64,000 nt of DNA, from contig NC_060258.1 of NCBI RefSeq assembly GCF_921293095.1, forward strand, positions 434,001-498,000, read 5' to 3'. Both the position numbers and the translations under genes were made by a program. The notes beneath the pieces are model-generated. The model was not told the origin of the DNA, made no database searches, and was given only the letters and a program-made list of their open reading frames with translations. This DNA comes from Ischnura elegans (lineage: Eukaryota > Arthropoda > Insecta > Odonata > Coenagrionidae). This document shows, in pieces, positions 47,345-59,175 of the stretch (its first letter is position 1; every line of letters begins with the position of its first letter).

Positions 47345-48065
47345 GTTCTACTGTTAAAGGCATGCTGGTACACCAACTGTCACTGGTAATATTTCTTCCT
47401 CTGCAGTCAATGTGCTAAGCGTTTGACAATTTCATGAGGTGAATTGGATTCTTTGAAAGGGCATCTGGCTACCTGCCCATATAAATTTCAATTTTTAGGT
47501 AAAATTTCCTAGCATCCACCACAGCAATGACTTCAATAACATATTTCTTTGGCTTTTTGATAGATACTGCGTTCAAGGACATCGGCCTCAAAATGGTATA
47601 AGTTGCTCAAGGATCGTGATGCACTCTGATGGTGTATTTGCAAATTCAAATTTGTTGGATATTTTATTAATGAACTCAGTAACTGCAGCTTACTAGTCAC
47701 TTTTCTTACTTTCTAGTCTAGTGCTGAGGTCATAAAAACTAATGCACCGTAGAAAAAAAATCCGATAGTTCAGTGTACGGGAAAAAATTTGATAGACTTC
47801 TTTGCTCCAAATCTCCCTAATATCAACATGGGAAATTTTATACGCACCTGAGAGAAAAAGGAGACTAATAAGAGCCAGTTATTCATCTTCACTGAACTGC
47901 TTGTATCACGATCTCTTGCATAATTTCCAGAAACAGAATTAAAGTAGAGATTTGTGATTTTCACAATTATATCTAATAATTCTGCGCAAAAAGAGGCGAA
48001 ATGCTGATGATTCATTATACACACTTTGCACATGGGTGTATTCCAGGAAGATGAGTCATCGGCGA
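47345..48065 (-). pseudogene. Second piggyBac transposase relic
   Basis: In minus-strand order the pieces read FCAELLDIIVKITNLYFNS, VSGNYARDRD, HVDIREIWSKEVYQIFSR, RCISFYDLSTRLESKKSD, then TPSECITILEQLIPF, GRCP, and a stretch corresponding to the family's KYG/VDARKFY and GRNIT..SW regions. These blocks are collinear with piggyBac transposases of a subfamily different from the 35.9-kb one. The first catalytic Asp is altered (ILEQ where members have DEQ). Frameshifts and stops are frequent. I see no TTAA-flanked ends. Confidence 0.7.
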
Positions 48066-49820
48066 TTTCATCAAGCCAGATTCGAGCGAATGAATTTTAA
48101 TCGTCTCCACGATGGATCAGTAGCGAGAATAAATTGTAGCAATTTCGGTCGCATCGGGTCAAAACGTCGGTTGCAGCAAAACTAGGGAACACTTTGAATA
48201 TTAAACGTTACTTCAGTCAGAATTACAAGAAATTAAAGACCAAAAAAACTCTAGTTCGAACGGCATCATTTTGTTAAAAAAACATCCAAGAAAAAGTCAA
48301 TATTACCCGATGCGATATATTCAGGGTTATTGGCTTTATTAAAGCTGTATGCGATGTCTCATGCAATATGCAATTTATGATGTTCTTACCATATAAATCA
48401 ATAAATATTAAAGATGATTGAAAATCAAATTTCGTTCATTCATTATTTGTCATATTTCTCAATAGTGTTCTCCCTGTAGCGCTATGATTACTGAATAAAC
48501 ATGTTTCGGAAAGTAACTGTATTGAATACACGTTTTCAAGTGTACGTGGGTGGTTACTATTTCATTCATACTGAGGAATAACGTAAAAATGTAAAGTTGT
48601 ACGTTAAAAAAAAGTTTCACGAAGTACGCGCATTTCGGTTAGCGTAATTGACTTTTACGATGCTTTGAAGAACACTTAACAATTTTGAGATGAGAACGTT
48701 GACCAGCTCTCCCGTTCGAGGGGGAGTCGAATAAGGAGAGAACAATGCAAGTAATCGCCTTTCTTCATAGAAGCCGGCCGTAGTTACCAGCCTCGTCGAG
48801 AGCGTGCGTATTTGGATTCTTCCAAGAAACGTCAACCGAGTGGCTGAGATGGGACTAATGCCACCAGAGAGCAAAAATCAACCTCCGAATCCCGACCACT
48901 CTCAATATCGCACCTCCGCAGTGAAACTTGATACAGCGTCGGGTGTTTTTTTCGGTCGGAGCGAAGCTCGACCCCTCGTCTTTTCCTTTTTTTTCCTTCG
49001 GTCAGCGAATACTCCCCTCCGCCCAAGGAGGTGTCCCATTCCACTGGCCGTTGCGGCCGACTTCGCAACTAAAATCCGGCGACGGTTGAATTTGGATTTT
49101 GGAATTAGGATAGAACACCCTTAAGTCATAAAGTAAACAAACCCTATGACGTACACGTTTACTTCACTCAGGAATACGAAACGGTGCGTAATAAAGAGGC
49201 TGCTCTAATTCCACGGATATTATAATAATCTCGTTGTTATATCCCTCGGTCGTTATCTTCGTCACGATCCCTGAGTCGAGTTCTTAATAATAATGTTCAG
49301 TAGTCGAAGGGAATTTGTACCTTGATAATGATGTCAACAAACCCTGATGCAAATCATTGCTGCCTTCGAAGCAATTTCGGTGACTCGAGGAATTTCCACT
49401 GATGGAGTACATAAATGTAACTTTTTCGACCAAAACCGATAGTGACTCATATAATTAACATTAATGATTAATAATCTCATTACAAGGTATTGTTATGACA
49501 TGATATAATATTCGAATACATGGATGACCAAAACCAAATATTTATGGAAAATTCTAATGCTTGAAATACACGATTGGCATATTCCGTACTGAACCTAAGT
49601 TCACCGAACTACAATAGTAACATCCCTAACTGAAGTAAATGCAGTAACAACGCTCGCAAAAACTGTTATTAGGACAAACTAAATGTTTGTCCGTGTTGAC
49701 ATAGCAACAAGGTTACGTCCGTGGACGATAATATCTCATAGGCACTATCTCCCGATACATTCTAAAATTTGGAGGATCAATTGAATGGTTTGCGGCGTAA
49801 CTTCGTGAAATTGCTTCATA
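48066..49820. other. No gene recognised
   Basis: A GC-richer stretch at 48,680-49,090 has frames on both strands of about 80-106 residues but no splice-bounded exon or motif. The remainder is AT-rich. Confidence 0.35.
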
Positions 49821-50258
49821 TTGGAATGAAAAAAACCTTTGTAAATTTCACATGAATTTTATTAGCACGACCAGTTTCATCGCTGCGCGACATCATCAGG
49901 TACATATACAGGAAAGCACGGTCTTAAATACCTTGGGATACAAGGGAACGGGTGCTGGACAAGAGGTGGGTGGTTGAGTGAGGGCGAGGGAAGGTGGGGG
50001 GAAAAAAACCAGGAAGAGGAAGGCTGGGAAGGCGGTGCGGTGTGTCACACTAAGTCGTTAGGTGGGGGGTGGGATAAGGGTTAGGATTATGGTCAGTAAT
50101 GACGGGTGTGAGAGGTAGGTTGAGTAATGGGGAGTGGGAAAGGAAAATTACATCGTTAAGAAGCAACTCTTTGTCATGACGTACGTCACCCAGCATCACC
50201 AAAACTGGTCGTGCTAATAAAATTCATGTGAAATTTACAAAGGTTTTTTTCATTCCAA
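49821..50258. mobile_element. 438-bp element with perfect 57-bp TIRs
   Basis: The two ends start TTGGAATGAAAAAAACCTTT and are exact inverted copies for 57 bases (to ACGACCAGTTT). TA flanks both sides (49,819-49,820 and 50,259-50,260). The interior is G/purine-rich and non-coding. The inner edge carries CATCGCTGCGCGACATCATC followed by AGG. Confidence 0.95.
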
Positions 50259-52015
50259 TAATTTGGAGGATATTAAAGAGGATTGATATTTTATGCGTTT
50301 ATCACAATTTCGCACACAAACTTCAATCACCAGCAATGCCGTCTAGTGCATTTTAAAGCATATAATCTATTGGTCCCATAAATTTTGATGAGGAAACCAT
50401 TAACCTGAAGAGGCAACGTATATACAATATTCTGCAACAGACAACAAGTAGCACTCACCTTCAAATTTCCTTAAATCCCTCAGCTGCCAGGAATCCTTTT
50501 GCGTCAAAGTTTCAGCCGAAGACCACGCCCGCAAACAAGAATCAACAGGCAAGAGAAGCAACAGGTCAAGATGTCACACGCATCGTTGCACCCAGCATCC
50601 GGCCAGCGGCAGTTTATCTCATAGGGAGCCGGTAGCCATTGACAAAACGTAGATATGACTCGTCGTGTCCAATGGAAACGGTCTCCTTGACAACTAATAC
50701 TGGTACGTTCGCCACAGACATCTATCATAAGCGTTCAGAAAACTTCAGATCGCTAAATTTATTTGTTACAGGAAAATGAAAGTCACAATTACCATCTCGC
50801 GTTTCCAATGAAGGTATACTTTTGAACAGAATAAGGGCGGATTCCGTTGTCTTTTCGGGTTCAAAAAGTTTACAAGTTTATCCGTGAATCTAGACTTATT
50901 ATGTCTTTTGCCTATGAACAAAGATATTAATATAAATGCTCATGCTTTCGCCAGTCATGAAGTTTTGTTTGCATGTTTACATTCTTTACCAAATTCTTTA
51001 CATTCCATTCTCAGAAGCAAGAGGGCGATGGTGCTGCTGCGTAGCGAGCGATGAGGAACCTCTTCCTGGAATACGCGGCCTATACGAATGCCTCGTGAAA
51101 TTTTCTTGAAAGTTAGAAAGTTTCAAAACTTCAAGAAAACTGTAACTTTACTATGACTTTCTCGAGAAAATTTTCACTTCTTAACTCAATCATAATTACT
51201 GGATATGCTTTATTAAAAAAGAGGGCAACCAAATTCAATTTCCTGCTGAATTTTGCATGGAAACAGTTTCCTTGCCGACACACAATCGTAGATTCTCGGC
51301 TTGCAAGCAACTCATTCCCGTTTTGGAACAAGAGAAGTGATTTTTTTGTTAAATTAAGGCCTATTATTTAACTTTTCATGCATAAATTATGATCTTGACA
51401 GTACTTACAGTCATAGAGTGACTGAAAAGCGAGTAATTAAATTAGAGTAGATAATAAGTGATATATCTACATTGTTGTTGCCCATTTAAAATGGTCTGAA
51501 TTCATAAAATTTGAGGGAAGTTATATACATATTTAAAAATACTGTTCCAGCACAGGAAAGTAAATGTGATTATCAACTCCTTACCACCATAACTTCATGG
51601 ACATTATTTTTGTAGCGTACGCATCCTCCGTAGGATGGAATTCTTAATTCTTAGCTAACTAAAAACTTTAGCAAAGTGCCCAGCCCTAATTTGTGAAGAC
51701 GTGAAGTGAGTGTCGTCCATAAACTGAGATTTAGCCAATATTTCAAAGAAGTATGTACTTAATGACACCGAGAGATGATTCCATAGAATCAACAGCACTG
51801 CAATTATTTCCAATATTTTTAACCTTGCATTAATTTGTTGGTAGCGGTATTCCTCCAAATGCAAACTCATTGTTGGTTCTAGTTGCCAAAAGGCCATTGC
51901 CTTTATAACAAAGACAACTGCCCACAGTACAATCACTCCATTTTATATTTTTCAGTAATTTTGCTGTGTACACCTGGAACAACAATTAATAAGTAAGTCG
52001 TTCATTCAGGAGCAT
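50259..52015. other. No secure gene; two weak exon candidates
   Basis: At 50,484-50,564 (plus) a segment lies between the acceptor aatttccttaaatccctcag and a weak GTCAAG. The same place on the minus strand (about 50,727-50,594) has a Cys-rich open frame (DVCGERTSISC) ending at GG/GTGCAA in a phase that could join the 30.7-kb exon. Only one of these, at most, is real. At 51,660-51,936 (minus) a hydrophobic frame (IVLWAVVFVIKAMAFWQLEP) lacks a good acceptor. Confidence 0.3.
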
Positions 52016-52235
52016 GATGGTGGTTTCCTATTTTTTATAATTACCTAAATCGAAATATTATGGCTCCTGGAGTAAATATTTCACGCTTTTAGATTTTTTT
52101 AAATGACGATATATGTATTTTTCGCGATTAAATAAAAAGTGAAAAATTTTCAAGCGCGCGAAAACGCGACGGCTAGGTATGAATGTTGGGAAAGGCCCGT
52201 GAGACGTCATTCTGGTTTCGGTTGCCGCCGTGTGT
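52016..52235 (+). mobile_element. Family-A TIR element, copy 6 (5' third only)
   Basis: Begins at GGTGGTTTCC and matches the first about 215 bp of the family, ending at ggttgccgccgtgtg. Confidence 0.8.
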
Positions 52236-52488
52236 ACCCACCTTTTTGCGATATATTTTTAAGGTTTTAAATAATTTTTTTGCATAGACAGTGGATATTT
52301 TTTAAAATTTATATTTCACATCACAAATATTTTGTTTGGCATTGTATTATTAGTAAAAAAATACAAAATTGCACAGTTTTTAAATACATCAGAAGTTTTA
52401 ATGACACTATCAAAACTTGAAACACCTTTCATATTTTAATGCATTGTTAAATTCACAGTTTACATGAGTATAGACAATTTCAACCCTT

Positions 52489-52700
52489 AACCGGTGACGT
52501 GCGGTCTGAGAAATCGACCGCTGCGTTTCTAAAAATATGAATATTTTCACAGTTAACATTTCAAAATATCTATCATTCTCGTTAGTTTCATATTTTTGCA
52601 TTAAAAGGACATTCCACTCTTTAAATTTAACGTTCTTTTTATTAATTTCTGTAAATTTTCAATTGAATTCGAATAGCGGTCTGTGAGACCGCACGTCACA
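52489..52700. repeat. Family-B repeat, copy 2
   Basis: Starts TTAACCGGTGACGTGCGGTC and ends GACCGCACGTCAC; the inner 16 bases of the two ends are inverted copies. The TTAA start suggests a small piggyBac-like MITE. Copy 1 is at 16.9 kb. Confidence 0.7.
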
Positions 52701-53933
52701 AAATTAGAAAAATCAATGAAAAGTAATGCTGGTGGAAATGATTAAAAAAGTTGTTAAAAAAATTCTTTGTGATTTTTTTATCATAAGAATAGCTAACATT
52801 TTGCTAGGAAGCATCTTCAGTAGCATGAAGTGGATATTTCAGCACTTCATTTTTCTAAAATTCATTGCGTTAGAAAAAAAATGGCCATTCAAGTAGTTCC
52901 TGAAGGCGAAAGCAAAACAAATGAAATCCAGTTTTTATTTGAAATGTTACTCATTTTGTTGGATGTAACTTTTTCTCTTGTTCTATTTGAAGGGTACATT
53001 ATAACCTCTTATAAATAAAAGGTTGTTCCTGCGTGTGCTTACAAAATAATACATTTGTATTTTTTGTGTATTTTCAAAATTTGAATAATTTTGTAAATGT
53101 GGTCAAAATTAAACAAAAAATACTAATGTATTTATCGTGTAACACGTACCACTTTTACTTATATATGAATAAAGAGGAATTACATCTGTAAATGTGGTCA
53201 AAAATACACAAAAATACATTATGTATACTTTCTGTAATTTTTGGGAGGTGGATTTTCGTGGCGTCTTGTGAAATGTTCATAAACATTTATTCCAGAAATA
53301 ATTATGTTCACGGCTAACACCAAAATTCCTTATTTTAATGAAAATTCAAACATACGAATTTATACCCAGAGAGCATAAAAATAAATCATATACTGGTCGA
53401 TGCGAGCAAGAGTAGTGAAGATGGTGACCCTAATTATGTTAATTTGTACATAAACGCGAAATACAGGCGTTTTACATGTGTAAATTTCAGTTAACATACG
53501 CGAAATATACACAGAAAAAAATGGTGCACAATAAATGAGAATTAAAAAAAATAGTTCTTGCACGGAGAAAAAGTAAAAGCGAAGTTAAATTTTTTTAAAA
53601 CAGTATTTTAATATAACTGTTAAAACAAAAAAAATAAATTCTCAATTCTACGGCTCCACTGTCGCGATAAGCAAGGGAAGTGAGTGGGAATGATACAGCT
53701 ATAATGGTTAGGCTCGGCATCTCGAGATGTTCTTTCGAAACCACGAGGACGTGCTATTGGAGGTACTCCGGCATCCATCATAATAACCAAAAGAAAATCC
53801 GTACTTAACTAGCTACTGATGTATAGTTATTTTACTATGTTATATTTGTTTGTAGTATTATACGTATTGGCAGAATTGACATAGTGCTGTAATCCTCGAT
53901 AACCGGTGCGTTTGGATTGTGTGCTCAACCCAG
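52701..53933. other. No gene recognised
   Basis: Very AT-rich, with short frames only. An internal motif, gtaaatgtggtcaaaa, appears twice (about 53,092 and 53,190). Confidence 0.4.
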
Positions 53934-54023
53934 AGCAATATTTTGGAAATCTGCTTCCATCCCGCACGTTATTATGATTCGTGCAAGTCAACCCCAACAG
54001 TTTCCTGTCACTGGATAGCTAAG
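53934..54023 (+). CDS. Exon of unidentified plus-strand gene (exon c)
   Basis: A 90-bp segment with acceptor ggattgtgtgctcaacccag and donor AAG/GTAAGG. Only frame 0 is open, 30 codons: SNILEICFHPARYYDSCK, then STPTVSCHWIAK. It enters and leaves in phase 0. Three cysteines suggest an extracellular or lumenal domain, but I do not recognise it. It may belong with exons a and b, or to another transcript. Confidence 0.5.
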
Positions 54024-54263
54024 GTAAGGTATGATTTAACCTTTATTGTGGGTGAAATGATTGATATCACTGTAAACCATGCAAGTAGTTCTCCATTGTG
54101 TTTCAAGAGAGTATTTTCGTACGCGAATTCTTCAATATTTTGACTAAAGATGTGCTATTACACGATTAAAATCTTCTATTTATTAGTAGTTTGGCAAAAT
54201 TTCGTCGTAATTATATTGTACGTCTACATAGACTACGTTAATTATGTTATTTGAGTATATTTG

Positions 54264-54314
54264 GATACAACTATTGGCGTAATGTATTGACCACATTGCG
54301 CCAATAGTTGTATC
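54264..54314. repeat. 21-bp hairpin
   Basis: GATACAACTATTGGCGTAATG, a 9-base loop, and CATTGCGCCAATAGTTGTATC. There is one wobble position in 21. Confidence 0.9.
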
Positions 54315-54717
54315 GAAGGTAATTATTATATTTATATTTGGGTATTGTTTTCATTTTTTTTGAGTCATGTATCGAGGGGACTGTTCTCCATTGACGTTTT
54401 ATGATAAAACATCGTCATGTCATTCTTGTACGCATAAATTAATAGATTATGCGTCGTATACTAATTTCAAGCTTCGCGGCTGAAGTTACAATTTTTTCTG
54501 CTCTTAAAGGAATTTTTTCGTTCACGTGCATTTTTTTCGCTGTTTATTACCACAACCTGTTGAATTGTAGTTCTTGCATTCCTAGTTATCCTATGCTTTA
54601 GTCATAACCTCTTTGACCGTATCAGCGTAGCCTTGTCACTAATAGATTCCACGAAGTTTCGAGCCGAGTTGCCCACTACTTCTAATTATTTAAAGGCCTC
54701 TTTACTAGTTACATTAA

Positions 54718-54904
54718 CACGTACGAGTTAATATACGTTTGCGTGAATGATTTCTGTGGACCGGAACGGAACACGTACGAATGCATGAACCAAATTAAAA
54801 CAGGTTCTATTTTCTGTGCAAGGATTTGCACAAGTTGGGTGGTTACACGGTGCATTTTGGCGTTTATTCTCGCGTTCGTACTTTTAGACATTAACCCGTA
54901 CGGG
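54718..54904. mobile_element. TTAA-bounded MITE with palindromic ends
   Basis: Left end TTAACACGTACGAGTTAA (54,714-54,731), a near-palindrome. Right end TTAACCCGTACGGGTTAA (54,891-54,908), a perfect 18-base palindrome. The element is about 187 bp if the outer TTAAs are the target duplication. Confidence 0.6.
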
Positions 54905-54908
54905 TTAA

Positions 54909-57152
54909 TCTACCATGTAAACATGCCTTAACGAACATGAAGTATTGGTCGTGTAATGTCGGTTCCCTGAAAGCAAAATGTAATATTTCTTTCATCTAGA
55001 AATGCAGTTAATCAAGGTGCATGTCGTCATGGTTAGTGGTAGTTTTCTGGGGCCAAGAAATGGTCACGTCTACTGGACGGAAGGGCGACCCTTTTTCGAA
55101 CCCTTTCTCGGGCTCTCAGCTATAATCCGGATCCTCGGGAGACCGGCGTCACAGTATGAGGTAACCGCTGCCGATATGACCTTTCGTAGTACATTTTTCA
55201 CTTTACTTATGCCAATACTTGGAGGAAAACAATTACACCTATCATACTCATTGCCGTTGAGCGATTAAATGCGTCTTTTGATCGAGGTTCTACGATGAGA
55301 AATAAGGGTTTTACGAAAAGTGATCAAATTGACGCCCATTGCTTCCGCTGAATTGGCAACGCCGAAATTTTGTGAGTGGAGGGGGGAACGCGAAAAGCTC
55401 TTTTTTCTCCCCCAACCCAATTTTTAGCTCGTCCACGTGTTTTAGGTATTCTGGTGACGAGGTTCCTCAAAGGTGTTTGGCAGGGTGTGAGCTTTCGCTG
55501 CCCTTCACTACTGCATGCAGCATGCAACAGGACCGCCACATGCACACCGCACGGTCTTAGAAATATTAGTGTTTGGCAGGGTGTGAGTTTACACCGACCT
55601 GCGCTACTTTATTTATTCTTCTACATCTGCATAACTCCATGCGAGCAGCCTTTCGGGTCTTTGGCAGGGGGTGACCAACCACCAGCATGCAGCACGTAAA
55701 AGAATCCCCACTAGCGCGCTCCCCAATGGAGCAATGGATAAATGAAAGCATATAATCTACATCATTTTTATACGTGCACATTCATTCGCAGTTAAAGTAG
55801 ATTTATATCATTGACGCTATTATCGAGGTTCTTCTATGGCCTAGGGAGACAACAGAATGAAGCCAATATCTACCGCTACATATTACTCTGCAGGCCTCCT
55901 ACAGAGGTGTTTGGCAGCGGATGATCAATCACCAGCATCCAGTAAGCAAGACGCTACCTTCGTCGGAAAATAAACTGACCTTGGATTAACATATCAGGTT
56001 TAATCTAGTTGCCAGTCAACGGTCAGACAAAGATTCCTTTCGAGTTGTTCTAAGAGGTTAGTTACACTAAGGACCTGGCAACTCTTCTCTCTACGCGTTC
56101 TAACTTCTATGCTTAAAGCCTATTTCATGAGGATGACAACATTGGTAGTTATTGATCACTCCCTGCCAAACAGCCTAGTGGTGGCTCACAGGGTATCAAA
56201 TACATGAAGATGTATTCCGAATAGGGTCTAACGGGGGCTAAGTAGCCAATTTCTATCACTTACTCGTCACACTCTCCTAGTATCCCTTTAAAAAACCCAA
56301 GTTACGATTATCTTGACCTGTCATTTCCCGAATATGTTTACTCCACCATAGATCATTATTGAGTCTAACTCCTTAATCTTTTGGAGTCCACAGTCTCAAA
56401 TTTTGTTCCTTGAATGAAATTTCATCGTTGCGGGTAGGTTATTTTCAAGAATTCACCACTGCGTAATTTTTCCAATTTAACTTTAACTAGCACGCATCGT
56501 AACATGCTTGGACTGCTGTCAGTTTGTTCGTTAATTCACCCCTATCTTCAGTGCAACGGATTTCCGTGACTTTTACTCGACAGATTGATTTTATACTTTG
56601 CAATTATATGAAAAACTAAATTAAAATTCATAAAAAGTAAACTGTTGCTATCTATTCTCCAGCGAAAAAATGAAATTGGCGGAAACTTCCCGTTTTTTCC
56701 GGACAGACCTTTAATATTCACTCCACTCCTCCAGAATTATGGATGCCATATGGATCATTTCTCTTACTTATGAAAGATATTTTATGCAAACAGTTATTTA
56801 TGGCATTTTTGAGGTGGTATTATAATTTTTACGTTACGAAAAAACCATACAAAAATAGATTTTACGGTAAAAATTTCATGCTTTCCCCTGCCCTTGACGT
56901 AGTTTTGTAAGATGGACAACGAAAATGATTATTATATATGCTCACATGGCCTCGTACTCACTATAGGTAATTTGTTTTAGTCTCCCTTGTGTTTTCAGGA
57001 CACAATTAAACAATTCTAAGAATCACCGATCAATCCCATTTCCAAAAGATTAAAAAAATGCAAGTCGCTAATTTTCTTTCCGACTGTCAAAATTTATTCG
57101 TCATGTCATGTACCGATCGAATACCTTCTTCACTTCTTAAGTTTCCTCTTAC
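54909..57152. repeat. Old interspersed repeat fragments, no gene recognised
   Basis: GTGTTTGGCAGGGTGTGA-like motifs recur near 55,472, 55,570, 55,660 and 55,907, twice followed by caccagcat, and in reverse near 56,160. They appear to be decayed pieces of one repeat family extending to about 56,460. No open frame of interest. Confidence 0.4.
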
Positions 57153-57257
57153 TAGATGCACTGATTCTTTATTCCACAGCTGAACCTTCAACCACCATTT
57201 AGTGACAACAGTCATAATTACACAGATGACATTAGCATTCGAAAGGGTCCAATAAGC
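57153..57257 (-). CDS. Candidate upstream exon of a minus-strand membrane protein
   Basis: A 105-bp minus-strand segment with acceptor aaagtattttttcag and donor CTA/GTAAGA. Only frame 0 is open (35 codons): AYWTLSNANVICVIMTVV, then TKWWLKVQLWNKESVHL, a hydrophobic helix followed by a charged stretch. It is on the same strand and upstream of the five-exon chain. XK-related proteins have a helix ending in W-rich residues near their N-terminus. It ends in phase 0 while the 30.7-kb exon needs a two-base remainder, so at least one exon between them is unseen. It could instead belong to another gene. Confidence 0.5.
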
Positions 57258-58264
57258 CTGAAAAAATACTTTAAAAAATCTTATATAGTCAATTACCTCT
57301 TTTCCTTTGATGTGGAGGAAACTCCATGCCAATGATATTTCATATCATATTTCAACATTTATATAATGATGAAAACGATGAAAAAATCGCATCACACTTT
57401 CTAATTCTCTATACATTATTTTAATGCACGCAATGAACTGTTTTACTCATTTTGTACCGCGACTCGATTACCGAACGATTCTGATATGATTATGTACTGT
57501 TCTTTCTTCTAATAACTTAATTGTACATTTCCTGTTTTCTTCACGTTTATTCAAATTTTTTTTAATAAAATAATTATTTCCTACATGTCGCTTTCATGCT
57601 ATAGCGCGTGGAGTATTTTACGGTATGAGCTTGAAGTTTGTATTCATCTAATATGATTCCAAATTCAGCCGTTCACTTTAGCCGTATACTTCGTCTCCAT
57701 TCACAATACAAATGTGAATATTTGTAAAGATAAATGTGATGATACGCCTTACTGCCCCGTCATTTTTTCCAAGTACCTTCATTTTACAGCATGTCTTGCA
57801 GTTACTCTGTCGTTCCCATCCCATTCACCCAATTAAAAAACGCGGCGCTCGAAATAAATTGACTGATGTAATGCGATGTTCAGCGTATCCACTCAAATTT
57901 CATTTTGTACTTAGGACTTCATAGGGTAATCAAAACATTTTGTTGAAGCGTAAATAAATACTCCGTTTAAAAATATTAAAATTAGGGACCTTTGTTCATT
58001 AAATGGAGCGTTAAAACAAGTCATTATCTACGGAAGGTCGCAGCCGTCCTTCACGCGGTTCAGCTAACCCTCCGCGGTTGCAATGAGTCCTTCAGTACTT
58101 GTTCGTTCTACACCAAAGAAAGTTTCATTATGCTTTTACAAGTACGTGTTTGGGTAACAAATTCATATGTTTTCCTTGAATAAATCTGACGTTATTTGAA
58201 AACTGCCGTCTAACTGCCACCACACGGTCCAAAAAACGTCACCTATACTAACAAATTATACTAC
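57258..58264. other. No gene recognised
   Basis: AT-rich; short frames only. Confidence 0.4.
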
Positions 58265-59175
58265 CATGTGCTGTTAGTAGAACAGCTGCGGAAAAGAGGG
58301 CTTTCTACAAAAAGAATTATCTTCTTACAGTTTCATAAATTACAAGCATAGAAATAAGGAAAACATTCATCAGATACTACATATATAGAGTATTATAATT
58401 TTTTTTCCGGCGAACAATTGCAGTGAAGTTCTCTCGGGTTTCGCACCGGGTCAGGTCCTCCATTTCTCCTTCCAACGTTTCGATGGACAACTCGCCCATC
58501 ATCTTCAGGGATTCAGGAATCCAATACCAATTCCTCAAAGTCTCGGGGTATATACATGCAGATTTCTGTGGATGAGGGCGTTTCAGGGTCTCGTTATTGG
58601 CTGCCAGTCCCCTCGTAATTTTTATTTTATTTATTAATTTTATAATTTAAACCATATATGGGCCCACCTCTTAAAAATACGTGACCCGGTGCGAAACCAT
58701 AGAAGACTTCACTGTACATATAGAGTATGTTTCTCTATGGAAGCGAGGCTTGGACTTTGACAGTAGCAGAGAAGTCAAGAGTGGAAGTATTTGAAATGTG
58801 GTGCTATGCATGAGAATGATGAAGATAAAATGGATTTTGAAAGCTTGGAAATAACGAGGAAGTGTCAAGAAGAGTGGGAGAAATGAGAAACCTCCTGAAA
58901 ACCTTAAGCAGAACACTTTGTTGACCACACTTTGAGGCAAGACGGTCTGATTAAAACAGTCGTAGGAGGACAGGTGTGAAGGAGAAAGGGCAAGGGATCT
59001 TAGAGTATGTAGTTCAGTGCTTTAATAAGTCTATGCAAGGGACGGCCCCGAATGAGTTACATAATATAAGTTATAGAGGATCTAAAAGAGAAGAAATCGT
59101 CACAAAAAAAAGACAAACGCAAAGATGAGATGCGTCAAACCAACCTTAGGATTGTTGAATTACGATGATGACGAT
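58265..59175 (+). pseudogene. LINE RT C-terminal relic with nested insertion
   Basis: Plus-strand pieces match the 8.1-kb family: EKRAFYKKNYLL, SIEIRKTFIRYYI, then after the insertion SLWKRGLDFD, NVVLCMRMMKIKW. The 3' end has tcaaaccaaccttaggattg and GATGATGACGATG, the same tail as the fragment ending at 8,080. It is full of stops, and the RT core is missing. Confidence 0.8.
58394..58715. mobile_element. TIR element inserted in the LINE relic
   Basis: Bounded by the direct repeat ACATATAGAGTAT (right, 58,716-58,728; left copy ACATATATAGAGTAT with two extra bases). Inverted ends CAGTGAAGTTCTCTCGGGTT (58,421) and its counterpart ending at CACTG (58,714). The interior contains ACGTTTCGATGGACAACTCG and cccatcatcttcaggg. 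Confidence 0.75.

Noticed and set aside
48804-49124. 106-residue plus-strand frame
   Set aside because: GC-rich composition effect; no recognisable domain.
50484-50728. Exon on either strand
   Set aside because: Plus and minus readings compete, donors are weak, and neither peptide is recognisable; kept only as a note.
51655-51936. Hydrophobic minus-strand frame as a chemoreceptor or membrane-gene exon
   Set aside because: No credible acceptor for the frame (a good acceptor upstream favours a different frame); hydrophobicity is expected from AT-rich DNA.
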